Source: Stenopsyche tienmushanensis (taxonomy: Eukaryota; Arthropoda; Insecta; Trichoptera; Stenopsychidae). From it: 64,000 nucleotides of DNA. The stretch covers positions 124,001-188,000 of the forward strand of contig WACJ01000290.1 of the NCBI GenBank assembly GCA_008973525.1. The letters run 5' to 3'. Below, piece by piece: positions 35,385 through 47,300 of the stretch. The stretch's first letter is position 1. Every line of letters starts with the position of its first letter. Below the pieces are notes generated by a model. That model had not been told where the DNA came from. It did not search any database and was given only the letters and a program-made list of their open reading frames with translations. Both the position numbers and the translations under genes were made by a program.

Positions 35385-38300
35385 ATGCGGACAAACGGTT
35401 TGGTGACTTTGAGCGCCTTCTTCCTGCTGGCCGTCCATCCATCGCAGAGCTTCATCGAGAGCGCTTGTGGTGGTCTCAAAGAAAACCAATTCTGCGGCAA
35501 GCACGACAGGGGCGGTAAAGACAACGACACGGTCATCCAAGCCAAGGAGAATGCTGTGAAGAACAACATCGGACTTACTGAGACGCGAGTGGTTCTATCC
35601 AGATATCACTTGGGTACCGAAAACAGCAGAATCTACCGCGAAAGAAATTCCAACAAGGAATCATCCGGACTGACCGATCGTCGGACCACTCGGACCATGT
35701 TCGAATCCCGTGTCCGCCGTGAAACCGACAATGTTATTCGCAAAATGTCTCCCGTTGAAGAAAGACGATTGGATACGAGACGATCTGTTTCTTCTCGAAG
35801 TGTAGAAAATCGGGAACGATCAGCAGAATCCCGATTGGATGAAAGACGCTTTGGAACAACCTCCGATATCAGAAATCTTAAAGAAAGAACAAGCACTGAT
35901 CGACGAGACGATGCAAGGCGAGAAGTCTTCGCTCAACGGAATACAAACAGGCAACAAGAGCGAAACGTTCGAGAGGCTGAAAGGCGTACCAATCGCGAAA
36001 GAATCGATCTCAATCGCCGCTCAAACGACATCAGCCAACGAAGACTATCTGAAGTTCGAGCAGAAGAACGACGATCAGCAGACAGACGCTCCTCAGCACA
36101 ATCTGAACGTCTTGGCATGAGATCCGATGAACGACGATCCGCTTCCGCATATCATCGACAATGCGCTGATGGATCAGAACGTTGCCAGACGAGCGTCTTC
36201 CGCACCACTTCAGCTGATCGAATTGCTTCAAGACGATCAGAAGAACGACGACTGTCACTGAACGGCGCAGAGCGCAGACTCAATGAAGATGTATCAGCTC
36301 GAAGAATCGTCCGGGAACGCATCTCGGAAGAGCGCAATAGAATGTCCGTGGACAGGTCTCGTGAATCTCGCGAAGAACGACGCGAAGCATTCGAACGCCG
36401 AAACGAAAGAAGTGCTTCACTTGTGCGTCGCGAACGATCGATTCAAGCTACTGAAAGAATCAACATTCGCCGTGTTGATGATCGCCGAGTAGATCGAAAG
36501 ATCGATGCTGAACGACGCTTGGATACGGCTCGCATATCTGATGCTGATCGAAGAGTCGATGCAGAACGACGTGTCAATGTTGAACGAGTTGAAGTTGATC
36601 GACGTCTTGCTGGAGATCGGCGGTTGGATTCCGAGCGACGAGTCGAAGCCGACAGAAGAGTCAGTGTAGAACGAAGGATCGATTCGGAACGGCGTCTCGG
36701 TGCTGATCGAAGAATCAGCGCAGAACGAAGAATTGAACCCGAGCGACGTGTCAGCACCGATCGAGTTCAAGTAGATCGACGATTTGATGCAGAGCGACGA
36801 GTCGAAGTTGATCGAAGGGTTAGTGCAGATCGAAGAATTGAATCTGAGCGACGAGCTGATAGAATTGATACCGATCGAAGGGTCAATGCAGAACGAAGGG
36901 TGGAGTCCGAACGACGTGTTGAAGCCGATCGAAGAATTGATGCTGATCGAAGGATTAATGCAGAACGAAAAATTGATTCTGAGCGACGACTTAGTGCTGA
37001 TCGAGTTGAAGCCGATCGACGAATGGATGCTGATCGAAGATTCAATGCAGAACGAAGAATCGAATCTGAGCGACGTCTTAGTGCTGATCGAGTTGAAGCC
37101 GATCGACGAATGGATGCTGATCGAAGATTCAATGCAGAACGAAGAATCGAATCTGAACGACGTGTTAATGCTGAACGAAGAATAGACTCCGAACGACGCG
37201 TTAATGCCGAACGAAGAATTGAATCTGAGCGACGTATTGATGCTGAACGAAGAATTGACTCCGAACGACGCGTTAATACCGAACGAAGAATTGACTCTGA
37301 ACGACGTCTTAATGCTGAACGGAGAATCGATTCTGAACGACGTCTTAATGCTGAACGAAGAATCGATTCCGAACGTGTTAATGTCGAACGAAGAATCGAC
37401 TCTGAACGACGTCTTAATGCTGAACGAAGAATCGATTCCGAACGTGTTAATATCGAACGAAGAATCGACTCTGAACGACGTCTTAATGCTGAACGAAGAA
37501 TCGACTCTGAACGACGTCTTAATGCTGAACGAAGAATCGAATCTGAACGAAGAATCGAATCTGAACGAAGAATCGACTCCGAACGCATTAATGCCGAACG
37601 AAGAATCGACTCCGAACGACGTGTCAATGCCGAACGAAGAATTGAATCCGAGCGACGTATCAGCGTCGATCGAATTGAAGTTGATCGACGATTAAGCGCT
37701 GATCGAAGAATTGATGCAGAACGACGCGTTAATGCAGATCGGCAAATTCGTTCAGTCGATCGAGTTGCAGCAGATCGACGACTCAGCGTAGATCGAAGAT
37801 TGAACTCTGAGCGACGAGTCGACGCTGATCGAAGAATTGATTCTGAACGACGTCTTAGTGTTGAACGAGTTGGTGCCGATCGAAGGGTCGATGATGAGCG
37901 ACGCAATGTCGACCGAAGGATCAACCTAGAGAGGAGAATCGATTCGGAACATCGGCTTAATCTTGAACGAAGAATCAGTTCATCTGATCGAGTTGTAGTC
38001 GAACGACGAGCTGATGCAGACCGAAGAATTGATTCTACCAGACAAGTTAATGCCGATCGAAGAACTAGTGCAGCAGAACGAAGAATCGTTTCAGCCGATG
38101 CCGAGCGAAGACTCACAGCAGATCGAAGAATTGACTCAGAACGACGTCTTAGTGTTGATCGAAGATCTGATGCAGAACGAAGGATTGCATCCACCGATCG
38201 CATGGAAGCCAGTCGTATCCTCGATGCTAATCGGCGTCTTTCAGAATCCAACATCAGATCTAGGGATGTACGATCTCTTCAGAGGACTGCTTTGGATCGT

Positions 38301-38944
38301 TCGCAAAGAGCCATGGATGATCGTCGAGTTTCTGAAACTGTTCAAGCTCGTCTTCTTCGATCTTCTTCCAAGAATACAGCAGAACGACGCCTGTTCGAAT
38401 CCAACGCCAAGATGTCAGACATCAGGGCAGATCGAGCAAGAAGGACAGCTGAAGATCGACTATCAACACGACGAATCCACGAAAGGCGATCAAACGCAAG
38501 GATGTCCGACATCAGGGCTCTCGACAAAGTTCTCGCAGATCGCAACGTTCGCACAAACGATGCTTCCAGGATTGAAAGTCGAAGAATCGATACCGAAAGG
38601 AGGAACGCACAAGAACTTTCTGCTATTCGATTCCAGCGCACAATCCTTCTAGATGATAAGCATAACGAAAATATAATACCAACAATTGAAACCGAAAGGA
38701 CCAAATTCGCGATGGGCGATATTGCTACACAAATTGTAAAAACAATATGCATTTGCTCACTGCTCTTCCAGATCATGGAATTCAGCAAAAATTCCAAGAC
38801 GTCTATGGGGTGAGTAATTCTGCGACATTAATAAATAATTTGCATTACACAATACAAATATTGCTTTAACAAACATTTTATTTTTGCAGATTCTTCAGCC
38901 GCGTACACAGCTTCACGCCATTCATAAAAGTGAAATATGATTAA
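35385..38944 (+). CDS. Large secreted Arg/Glu/Asp-rich hexad-repeat protein, family unknown
   Basis: Exon 1 is 35385 to about 38810 and exon 2 starts at 38891; the donor ATGGG|GTGAGT and acceptor TTTGCAG remove an in-frame TGA and add [18 protein letters not shown], for about 1,160 aa. A signal peptide ([20 protein letters not shown]) precedes a short segment with two Cys ([15 protein letters not shown]). From about residue 90 the chain is dominated by Arg-Arg pairs; from about 370 to 860 it is regular hexads such as [12 protein letters not shown], over 100 Arg-Arg pairs in all. Another Cys pair ([10 protein letters not shown]) lies near residue 260. The tail has a hydrophobic stretch ([14 protein letters not shown]). 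Positive and negative residues nearly balance. A signal peptide, strong core promoter and low-complexity body suggest an abundant structural or glue-like secretion, but I recognise no family and claim no function. Confidence 0.9.
36930..37640 (+). repeat. 36-bp coding tandem repeat
   Basis: Within the repeat protein the DNA unit is close to 36 bp and encodes two hexads (ERRIDS then ERRLNA). Adjacent units are nearly identical here, for example GAACGAAGAATCGACTCTG followed by AACGACGTCTTAATGCT. Homogeneity falls off on both sides, as expected for recent unequal exchange in the centre of an older array. Confidence 0.9.
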
Positions 38945-39269
38945 GCTAACCGCAGACACCACAAAACTGGCTGTACAACTCTTGATTAGGCATGAGATAA
39001 ATGTAACATGAGTGATATTTATTCTAGACAAATATTTAGTACATAGGAGTAGCGATATATATATGTAAGAGTTTTTTATTAATCAAAATAGTCAAAATTG
39101 TATATGTACCATCTATATATTTATTATTGCAAAAACATAATAGTTGAAGCAGCGGTTCATATCGTTTGTATAATATATGCCAATTTTAACAAAATGTATC
39201 ACGTTTATTAGATATATATTAAGGTTGACAATTTTGTTGTAATAAATTGTATTCTAGTTGAACTATCCT

Positions 39270-39275
39270 AATAAA
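39270..39275 (+). terminator. Polyadenylation signal of the repeat protein gene
   Basis: AATAAA lies 326 bp after the stop codon; another AATAAA is at 39241. Confidence 0.5.
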
Positions 39276-39793
39276 GTATATTTAGTATTACACGAATATT
39301 TCATTTTTAACGAAGCGCATCTCAATTATTTTTGCACAATGAATTCAATTTCAAAATAAAAGGAAAACACTTTCAATTGCCAAATTAATTGCGGGATTAA
39401 ATAATCTATAAACGCATTGATTTATAAAATAATTTATTATACGAAGAGAATTACGCAAAATATAACAAAATTACATAATACAAACGCAAATGAAACAATC
39501 ACATGTGCAACATCAATATCTGGTCCCAAAAATAAAATAGTCATGGCCGTTTCAATTTATAACATCAACGAAACTATTACTACACACAATTTGTTGATAT
39601 TCACATCACCTCGGCTAAATAGCACCAGCGTTGGAAATAAAAATTTATCGGAAGTCGTCCGTGATGAACGAGAAATCCTAATAAGATTAATGCGAAAATT
39701 TTATCATAAACATTAAATCAAATAATTGCACTGCATAGTTATCACAATTTAAAAATAGTTACGAGTTCAATGATATTTTTATAAATCTAAAAA
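39276..39793. other. Intergenic DNA, nothing recognised
   Basis: The 99-codon open frame at 39417-39716 lacks homology and splice context. Confidence 0.35.
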
Positions 39794-39795
39794 TA

Positions 39796-40101
39796 CGAAG
39801 CAGATTCAAATATAACCCGTAATTTTGCTGCACAAATTGGAGTATCTTACTTTTCTACATTCCTTCTTTGGAATTTTATTCCATCAGATATGAAGCTTCT
39901 TGATCCCGTCACTGAAGACAAAAAGTGAGAAGTAGCATCCACTGTTGAACGACGCGTTATTATTTTGTTTTTTGATAAACGAAAGCATGAAATCTATGAA
40001 GTGTCTAAAAATATGAAGTGCTAAGAAAATCCATTGGTATTTTTATATATCACTAGTAAATTTGTACAGCAAAATTCCGGGTTATATTTGAATCCCCCTC
40101 G
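39796..40101 (+). mobile_element. 306-bp mariner-derived MITE with about 40-bp inverted termini
   Basis: The left end CGAAGCAGATTCAAATATAA (continuing CCCGTAATTTTGCTGC) and the right end are inverted repeats over about 40 bp with few mismatches, and TA flanks both sides. The interior retains a short scrap with VASTVERRVIILFF and KRKHEIYEV, consistent with an internally deleted mariner of the SETMAR-like group. Confidence 0.85.
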
Positions 40102-40103
40102 TA

Positions 40104-41661
40104 TGAATCATAATAAGTTACATTTACAGCATACCTTCATAGTTAAACAAAAACCGGATGACTTCTTCTAAGAAAACCTTAAAGAACAATCATTAATTTC
40201 AACGCGTTGTTATAGAATCACACAAAATTTTAAAATGACTAGTAAAAAAAAATACTTCAAAACTCTAATAATACAATCAGTCCGTCAAGTTTGTATTTCG
40301 ACTCCTTGTAGATCAATTAAAAAAATAGATCTTGACGGATACGTTTCATTCCGAGCGTCGTCGCGCTGTTGATCATTTTATTTTAAAACTATCACCGTTC
40401 TTTTCTGTGCACCTTACGTCTAAAAGATAAATACGAGCTTTTTGAAATTTTAGCAAACGCAGCGCAAATTGGATTACGTAAAGTATTTATTATAGGATTG
40501 TGTGATTTAAACGTATAAAATTCATGTATCAAAATTTCAAATATTCGGCTAAACACATTAACATAATCAGACTATTAAATACAATAGTATCAAAATATGG
40601 ATTGGCAAGACTAAATTGATTAAGAAAACATGACCAATTAGCATAAATAAATTCATATAAAATATTCCATTCAATTATGTCAGAAAAAATACGCGTAATT
40701 TTAACATTCAGGTAATTTGTATTAGTAATAAGAAACAACCACATTGCAAATGTTTTTTTTTAATACGAAAACACTAGAATATGTCGTATATTATAGTAGC
40801 TTGCAATTTAAATATTATACATTATCAAAAATAAATAATGGAAGCTTACATTTATTAGTCATGGAAGTATAATAATCAGCATTCACAGTACATTATATAG
40901 ATTATAATAGTAATAGATAGCAGCATAAAATCAGAATTTGTTCTGTGCAATGAATAAAAATACTACGCAATAGATCAATGAAAGCGATTTGAATAGAACT
41001 TCGTCCCGCAATGCACCCTTTTCAATTGATTATGATAATGATATTAGAATAAACTCAATCAACTCATTTTAATTCTAATTATACATAAACTAAACAAATA
41101 AATGCCATGTTATTAAGAGGATAGATATATCTATAATAAAGGCGCATAGAGTGCATTTAACAGGTACAAGATTAATTACGAAAGTGTATTCTAAACCTAT
41201 TACAAATAGCATGTAATAGTTTTTCCTAAATAACATCTAACAGAAGCGTAAAAGAGAATTAAAATAAATATTAAAGCTTATATTAAACTCTTCCGTTAAC
41301 AGACATTAAATTGCATGATAAAACAGCACAAGATATGTCATATTTAGATCATAAAATCTCAATAAAACCAAGCATTACGCTTCAAGTTATTCATAGGCAC
41401 GTTTAAAAATTACGAAAAAAATCATTGAATTGATATGAAAGTCATATTTTATGATAATGTGGCAAAAACGTTAAACAATAAGACGATTGGATAATATAAA
41501 TTTCAATTTCAACAGCTTTTCAAATACAATTCCATTACTTACATAATTTTTTATATTCGTCTACAAATATTTTTTTAAATTCATTGTATATTAGAATTAA
41601 TTTGTGAATAACAAATAACAAACAGATTCAAAAGTTGAACATTTTGTAAAAAGAATTATAA
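40104..41661. other. Very AT-rich intergenic DNA
   Basis: No exons recognised. A small inverted pair (GTCCGTCAAG at about 40270 and CTTGACGGAT at about 40330) could be another miniature element. Confidence 0.4.
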
Positions 41662-44600
41662 TTATATAGAACTATCAGGATAAACTGCGGTATCCAGAGA
41701 GGACATTCCTGTATGAACGTCTTTCAATTTGGCTAAAGAACTAATCAACGTCTTCAGTCTAACTTCTCTACACTCATAGCGTTTTTCAAGCTCCATGACC
41801 TAAAAACAAATTAATGTTAAGATTATACTATGATATATATTGGGTGTGTGAATAAGTTCCTGCCGCTTTACCATCAAATGGCAGTATAACGATTGTGTGC
41901 GTATAGTTTAAGTGATGACACATCTATATTGAAGTGCTATATCTAAGCTTTGACCCTTTCAAATCAGAGAACATACAAGCTACGCTCTAATATAAATCCA
42001 TTTTTTTGTCAGCTCCAAGCTCAATAAATGAACCTTAACACTGTTGATAGCACACAATATTCGTTCATTTCTTTGGATTATATCTTAATGTTCAACTTGT
42101 ATGGTATCTGCTTTCTGTTGTTCAGCTATTTTTGCCTATTAATGTGTTACAAAAATAAAAGGACAGGTTTACCGTGCAAGTCTGCTAGTTTACTTCTGAA
42201 GGAGTAGATTTTGCAAAGGAGTGGTGATACTCGGCTAATAACGCCACTCCAGAACAGTCAAGGGGGAATAACAGAATTGGTCAACAATAAGAATGATCCG
42301 AGTATCTTAATTATCAAAACAAATGTCTGCTCTCAAGACAACACAAACGAAAGTTGTCTTATCTTTGTTGAAAAAGCTTAATAGCATATCCAACGATAGC
42401 AATTTCAGTCAATCTAGCAATTCATATATTGAAGTCTTAGTTTTAAGCTATAGATACAGATTTTAATTAAGTCCGGACAGTAGACAAATCGGTCTATAGT
42501 TTTCGGGATGGATCATTTTTTTTACTGATTTTGGAATCAGAATTACCTTTGCAAATTTCTATAAAGTGGGATAATAACCGATTACCAGGCAAGCATTGAA
42601 AACTTTCGTGGGAAGTTTTTAATGATTGTATTATCAATTTCGCCGAACCTGTGTATTTTTTTGTTTTTAATCTTTATTTTTTCTTAATAATAATTACTAA
42701 CGGAGTGATTATTTTGGTATTTGTTAAGGATTTAGGATAATTTTTGAAGAATTATTTTAATGATTTCGAAATCGTCTGTTTTGTGCTATTGTCGCTTAAG
42801 TGCTGGGAATCCTGGTGATTAGTCCAAAGTTTTGGATAATAGGTTTACCTTATCTTCGCTATCGTCGTTTATTCGGAGATCATCACTTAAAGAAGGAAAA
42901 CCTATCGTCTTTTGTTTGACTGATTTGACGAACATCGGGTGTACAATATCATGCATTTTGGTACAATAAAAATTAGATCACTAGTCTTTAATACGCAATC
43001 GAGTGTAATCGAGTGATTAAATACGATGCAAACGATCCTGGATTTCAAGTTTTGAATGATGAGGAAATAGTTAAGGAAATATCTGCCTCAGAAAAACAAG
43101 ATCCAGAATACGAAGAAGAGATTTGCGAAGGAGGATATATTAATCCTTACACATTTCTGAAGCTTTTCATTGTTTAGATGTCGCCATGAAATGGTTGAGA
43201 AGCAAAAATAATGTAAATCAGGACATCTTATATATCTTAAGAATATTCGCGACTGGCTGCTATTATATGTGTATATGTATGTAAAATTTTCATACTTTCC
43301 CTGTCTTTTTCTGTCAATTATGATTTTTTCTATTATCCGGATTTTTCGTTATCCGGACTACTTCCATCCCCAATTAGTCCGGATAATCGAGGTTCTACTG
43401 TATACCTAAATTTTATGACGGTACTACTTTACTCAAAAGAAACCCTATGGTAATCATGCTCTGGCGGTAAAAACCATGCAGAGATTGGTTTAATTGTTTC
43501 AAAAATAATGATTTTTTGATGAGAGCGCAGTGGTGCACCAAGAGTTTGAAGACGAAGAATTGGAAACATTTCTTGATGTGGTGGAATCAGCTGGACATAG
43601 TGTATTACTAGCTACTTAAATCCATCACAGGAGATCTTTACCGAAAGCAATTGATGAGGTTAAGCCGAACATTGAAGGAAAAATGGCCACAATATGGCCA
43701 AAGACACAACGAGGTGATTTTACAGCATAACAACACTAGGCCGCATGTCATATCAGCAGTTAAAACCTAGTTGGAAACGATGAAATGGGAAGTTTTACCC
43801 CATTTATGCCATATCCTCCCAAAATTGCTTCATCTGATTATAACTCTTCCGATCGATGATACCAAAAAAATGGGTCGATTCTTGGACAGTCTCAAAAGGC
43901 GTGTCGTTGATGCTGCCAAAAAGGCGGTTAATACTTTAATTGGTCTTCTATTGTTACTTTTTAAAAATAAAGTATTTATTTCCCGAAAACCGGCGAGAAC
44001 TTATTCACACACCCAGTATTATTAACATTGTAAAACAAAAAATGTATACCTTCATTTTTAACGAGTCATAATCTCGGTCGCTAGTTCTTCCACTTTTAAT
44101 CGATCGATCGCTCTCCGAATCTAAGGAGTGACCGAGCTTCAAATTCAGCTGCTCGGCGCGGCTTTTAAAATGATCTCTTTCGGTGACTATAACAGACAGT
44201 TGGTCGTCCATCGATTTGATTTGGTTGCGAAGAGTCTCCACGGTCGAGTTCAAAGATTCGACGTCTTGTTGCAAAGGCATAACTTTCATATTTAAATTCA
44301 TCAATTCCTTTTCGTGAGCGGTTTGCAGTTCAACAAGCTATAATAGAGAAGCAAAAAGTAAAAAATGAATTTTAAAAAAAAATATTATTTCCATCTTGCG
44401 AGTGCTAATTTTTTTACATCGTCTATGCGTTTCCTCTTTAAATTCTCATAATCTTTTTGAAGATTATTAAATTCGTTTTTTAAGACCATCTTCTCATTTT
44501 CCTGTTTGACACTGTTTTCCTTGTTTGCATTGGAATTCAGATTAATGTTGTCAGTGGAAAGCTTCATTACTTTAACATTCGATACCTTCGTAGCTTGTTT

Positions 44601-45915
44601 CCTTTGAGTGACTTTTTCGATAGGCGCTTTTGCCGCAACTGTAAAAATATAAACACTCAAATGAGATGATTTAAAATTAATAAACAGCTTAATAGATGCG
44701 TTTATGCGATATGATTTATATACCATCTTTGGATTTCTGCAGTCTTACAATAGACTTCCTACACTCTTCCAATTCTTTGTTCAATTTTAGAATGTTTTTC
44801 TCCTTTTGCGCTAGCTCGGCATTCAGTCCTCTAACGGTGGCGACTAAATGTGTATCTTCCTTTATATTATTGTTATTGTTGTTGTTATTATTTGCACCGG
44901 ACGTCGATGATACAGCATTTTGACTTTTAGCCTTTGCTGATAGTGGTTTCATCGGCATTGTTTGAATAGCTATTGTAGATGTATTTCGATCCGTTTGAAG
45001 AGAAAACTCCTTGAACTCCTTAACTTTATTTCTGTCTTTCATTTCCGAATTAATTAACTGGAGATTGATCACCTGTTTTTCTAAATCGGATATATGAGTC
45101 TCATAATTTTCTTTCATAGCATTAACTTTACCCTGTATGCTTACTAAGACTTTTTGATATTTATCATCTTGTTCCTTAAGCTCGTTTTCTAACTGTGTAA
45201 TCCTCTTTTCTAACAAGGTCTTTGTGTCACTTTCTATCGGTGGGTGCTTGGAAGCAACTGTAAATTGTATGTTAATTAGTTCAATTTATACAAATAAATC
45301 AAATTATAAGATATTAAAATACTTACCGATTAATGCCGACACTGAATCCGGATGACGCTTCATTAAAATATTCTCCATTTCTTTGCATTGCCTTTGTAAA
45401 TCCAAAATAGTGACTTTGTCCCTATTTATTTGAGCTGTGAGATTCTTTTTATCATCTTTGAGTCGGGCCATTTCTTCCCTGAGATTTGTTTCAGTCACAG
45501 CAAGTTGATTCTTTTCATTCTTCAACGAATCAATATCCTTACACAATTTTGAAAGGGTTTCATCTTTATCAGAAAGTTTCAAATCGAGTGTTCTGTTTTC
45601 GATTGTCTGTTCATCGCATTGTGCTTTCAACTGTTTACTGGTTTCAGCGAGAGTCTCATATTGCATTTGAGAACTTTTAAGTCTTTCCTTAGCATCTTTC
45701 AACTCTTCAAGGGCGGCATTCAATTTTCTGTTGATGCTCTCATTGTTTCTGAGCTTCGGCGAGCTTATAGGTTCAGCCGCTGGACTATTACCGTTGTAAT
45801 GTAAATGTGGTGATGCAACATTTTCATTAAGCTCAATTGGAGTGCATTTAATTGACTTTTTTTCTATGAAGACATTCTTCAAATTCAATTTTTCAACCTT
45901 GGATGACGGATTGCA
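41662..45915 (-). CDS. CEP162: Coiled-coil centrosomal protein, probably CEP162, 3' exons only
   Basis: Minus-strand exons: 45915-45327, 45257-44724, 44638-44418, 44337-44050, 41799-41662, about 590 codons, ending DTAVYPDSSI. The chain is almost entirely coiled coil: LEELKDAKERLKSSQMQYET, QCKEMENILMKRHPDSVSAL followed across a splice by IVASKHPP, then LLEKRITQLENELKEQDDKY. The RHPDSVSALI motif inside a coiled coil resembles CEP162, a centriole distal-end and axoneme protein needed for transition-zone assembly; this is from memory of the family and should be treated as probable. An Asn run encoded by a trinucleotide repeat lies in exon 2. The donor after exon 3 is ambiguous: GAT|GTAAAA at 44418, or a GC donor CTC|GCAAGA a little further on, both phase 0. 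Upstream exons were not found. Confidence 0.6.
42440..42650 (-). mobile_element. LINE reverse transcriptase scrap nested in the mariner
   Basis: The minus strand reads IIKNFPRKFSMLAW and SVIIPLYRNLQR, matching the F-P-x-x-W-K-x-A-x-x-x-P-I-x-K block of jockey-like reverse transcriptases, with a stop inside. Only about 200 bp are recognisable. Confidence 0.45.
43000..43400 (+). mobile_element. Tigger/pogo-like transposase C-terminus and 3' end nested in the mariner
   Basis: The plus strand reads ANDPGFQVLNDEEIVKEISA then QDPEYEEEICEGG, followed across a frameshift by HISEAFHCLDVAMKWLRSKN, the C-terminal acidic region of Tigger transposases. The right end GATAATCGAGGTTCTACTG plus TA at 43400-43402 is a Tigger-type terminus. 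The left end and DDE core are missing. Confidence 0.8.
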
Positions 45916-46040
45916 CTGAAACAATGCAAAAAAAATCAATTAGAACAACAACAAACAACTGATTTAGATGTACTAAATTTATTATTATTTTACATACAGA
46001 AGTATAATAAGCTCATTTTAAAATATAATTACTAAAAATT

Positions 46041-46604
46041 TACGAGGGTAGTCCCAGAAGTACCCGACCTAACAAAGAAAACCCAAACAATTTGAAAAAA
46101 ATATGTATTACTCAACGTAGTCTCCTTTCAGCTCGATACATATCTTCAAAATTATCCATAAATTCCTTTAAATCAAATTCGGCCGCCTTTTTTTGATTTT
46201 ATCATTTAAGCATTGCAATAAGTTCGCAAAATACTCGCCGTTGACTGACGGAGATCCGTTCATAGACGCAGATCATGTTGTGTGAACATGTTCGGACATG
46301 GCGTCTGATCGCGAGGTGTTCATCCGTCGTGTCAGCGGTCCGAGAAGCGGACCAGTTGGACTTTTAGCGGCATTTTTGGTAACAAATGCATACCCGGGGC
46401 CTTATATGATCTGTACGAACGCGGAAGCTCCCCCAAAGGCTAATTTACATAGATGACTCGCACCAAATGAGGTTACGAACGAGAGTAGACATCCTCTCAC
46501 TCATAAATTTATATATTTATCTAGTTTTAATATAAAATATATATGTATACATATATCTTAGCTAGTTTTTTATATGTCAGATTGGTTACTTCTGGGATTA
46601 GTAT
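46041..46604 (-). mobile_element. Mariner-like non-autonomous element with AGTCCCAGAAGTACCCGACC terminus
   Basis: Left end ACGAGGGTAGTCCCAGAAGT and right end at about 46574-46604 (GTTACTTCTGGGATTAGTA) are inverted. The minus strand near the left end reads CIELKGDYVE, the transposase C-terminus, and the middle shares the CGGTCCGAGAAGCGGACC block with copies at 5960, 6350, 17370 and 29170. Internally deleted. Confidence 0.75.
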
Positions 46605-46859
46605 TTCAAGAATTACAATGTTATTTGTGTTTGCTTTTATATAATGCATTTTGATTTGTTATTCAGGATAAAAAATACCTAAACCCAAAATTGACAAACG
46701 ACATATCTGATATTGCATGTTTCTTTTTTTATATCAGTGTTTGAATGGCAACAAAACAGCTAGTCGTTAATAAAGTTTTTTTTACGCATTTAAAGCATTG
46801 AGGAAACATGTGTTGCCAAAATAATTCAAATATTTTTGTATTATTTACCTCCTGCGAAA

Positions 46860-47300
46860 CAAAAAACTATTCCAATTACAATTTAACGTAGAAAGGTTAT
46901 TAAATTTATTTGATGAGATGAACGAGGATTTGTTTTGGTTTGCTAAAACCAAGCACATAAACGCCCGAAACTTTTTTATGAGTTGAATGATCTTTTTTCT
47001 TTCAAAAATCTGGATTTGAATTTGAACTTTTATTATATTAGTTGTATTGAAAAGTCACAAATAAAACATTTTTTATCCCCAGTCACAGTTCGGTGCAAAT
47101 GAGGACGAACTTTTTGTTTTGGCTACAAAACTTTGCACGTGTTTCGTCGCTCTTTTTTGTTGTCTTCGGACAGTTCGTGCGGCATTCATTCGATTCGTCT
47201 TTTCGATACGTTTTAAATGCTCTTGAGCTGGCGACTACATTGAATGCATCAACTGTGATAGTTCTTCGTTAATTAATCGAGGATATGTTTCACCTCCTAG
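46860..47300 (-). mobile_element. Decayed mariner fragment
   Basis: The minus strand reads EHLKRIEKTNRMNAARTVRR then SQNKKFVL and, with frameshifts, a TVTGDKK-like first catalytic Asp context. Ends not found. Confidence 0.4.

Larger units (their letters stand above)
41840..44016 (+). mobile_element. Mariner element filling the last CEP162 intron, with nested insertions
   Basis: Left TIR TTGGGTGTGTGAATAAGTTC and right TIR (inverse, CTGGGTGTGTGAATAAGTTC) are about 27 bp and nearly identical; TA flanks both. The plus strand near the right end encodes mariner C-terminal pieces (LSRTLKEKWPQYGQRHNEVI, LQHNNTRPHV, LETMKWEVLPH, a PKLLHLI-type third-Asp region and DDTKKMGRFLDS). At 2.18 kb it exceeds the usual 1.3 kb because LINE and Tigger pieces are inserted in it. 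It occupies nearly all of intron 44049-41800. Confidence 0.85.

Noticed and set aside
36500..37700. CRISPR-like array because of regularly spaced repeats
   Set aside because: The periodicity is an in-frame coding repeat without unique spacers, in a spliced eukaryotic gene.
36767..38254. 495-codon antisense open frame with [11 protein letters not shown] repeats
   Set aside because: It is the reverse-complement shadow of the hexad array in the sense gene, has no ATG-based start or promoter on that strand, and disappears outside the array.
38014..38652. 212-codon plus-strand frame overlapping the repeat gene
   Set aside because: It is the +1 shadow of the degenerate C-terminal part of the array and has neither its own start context nor splice signals.
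35385..38944. The Arg-Arg hexads as a polyprotein neuropeptide precursor cut at dibasic sites
   Set aside because: Released pieces would be 4-residue fragments, there are no Gly amidation signals and no conserved peptide core; a structural repeat is the simpler reading.
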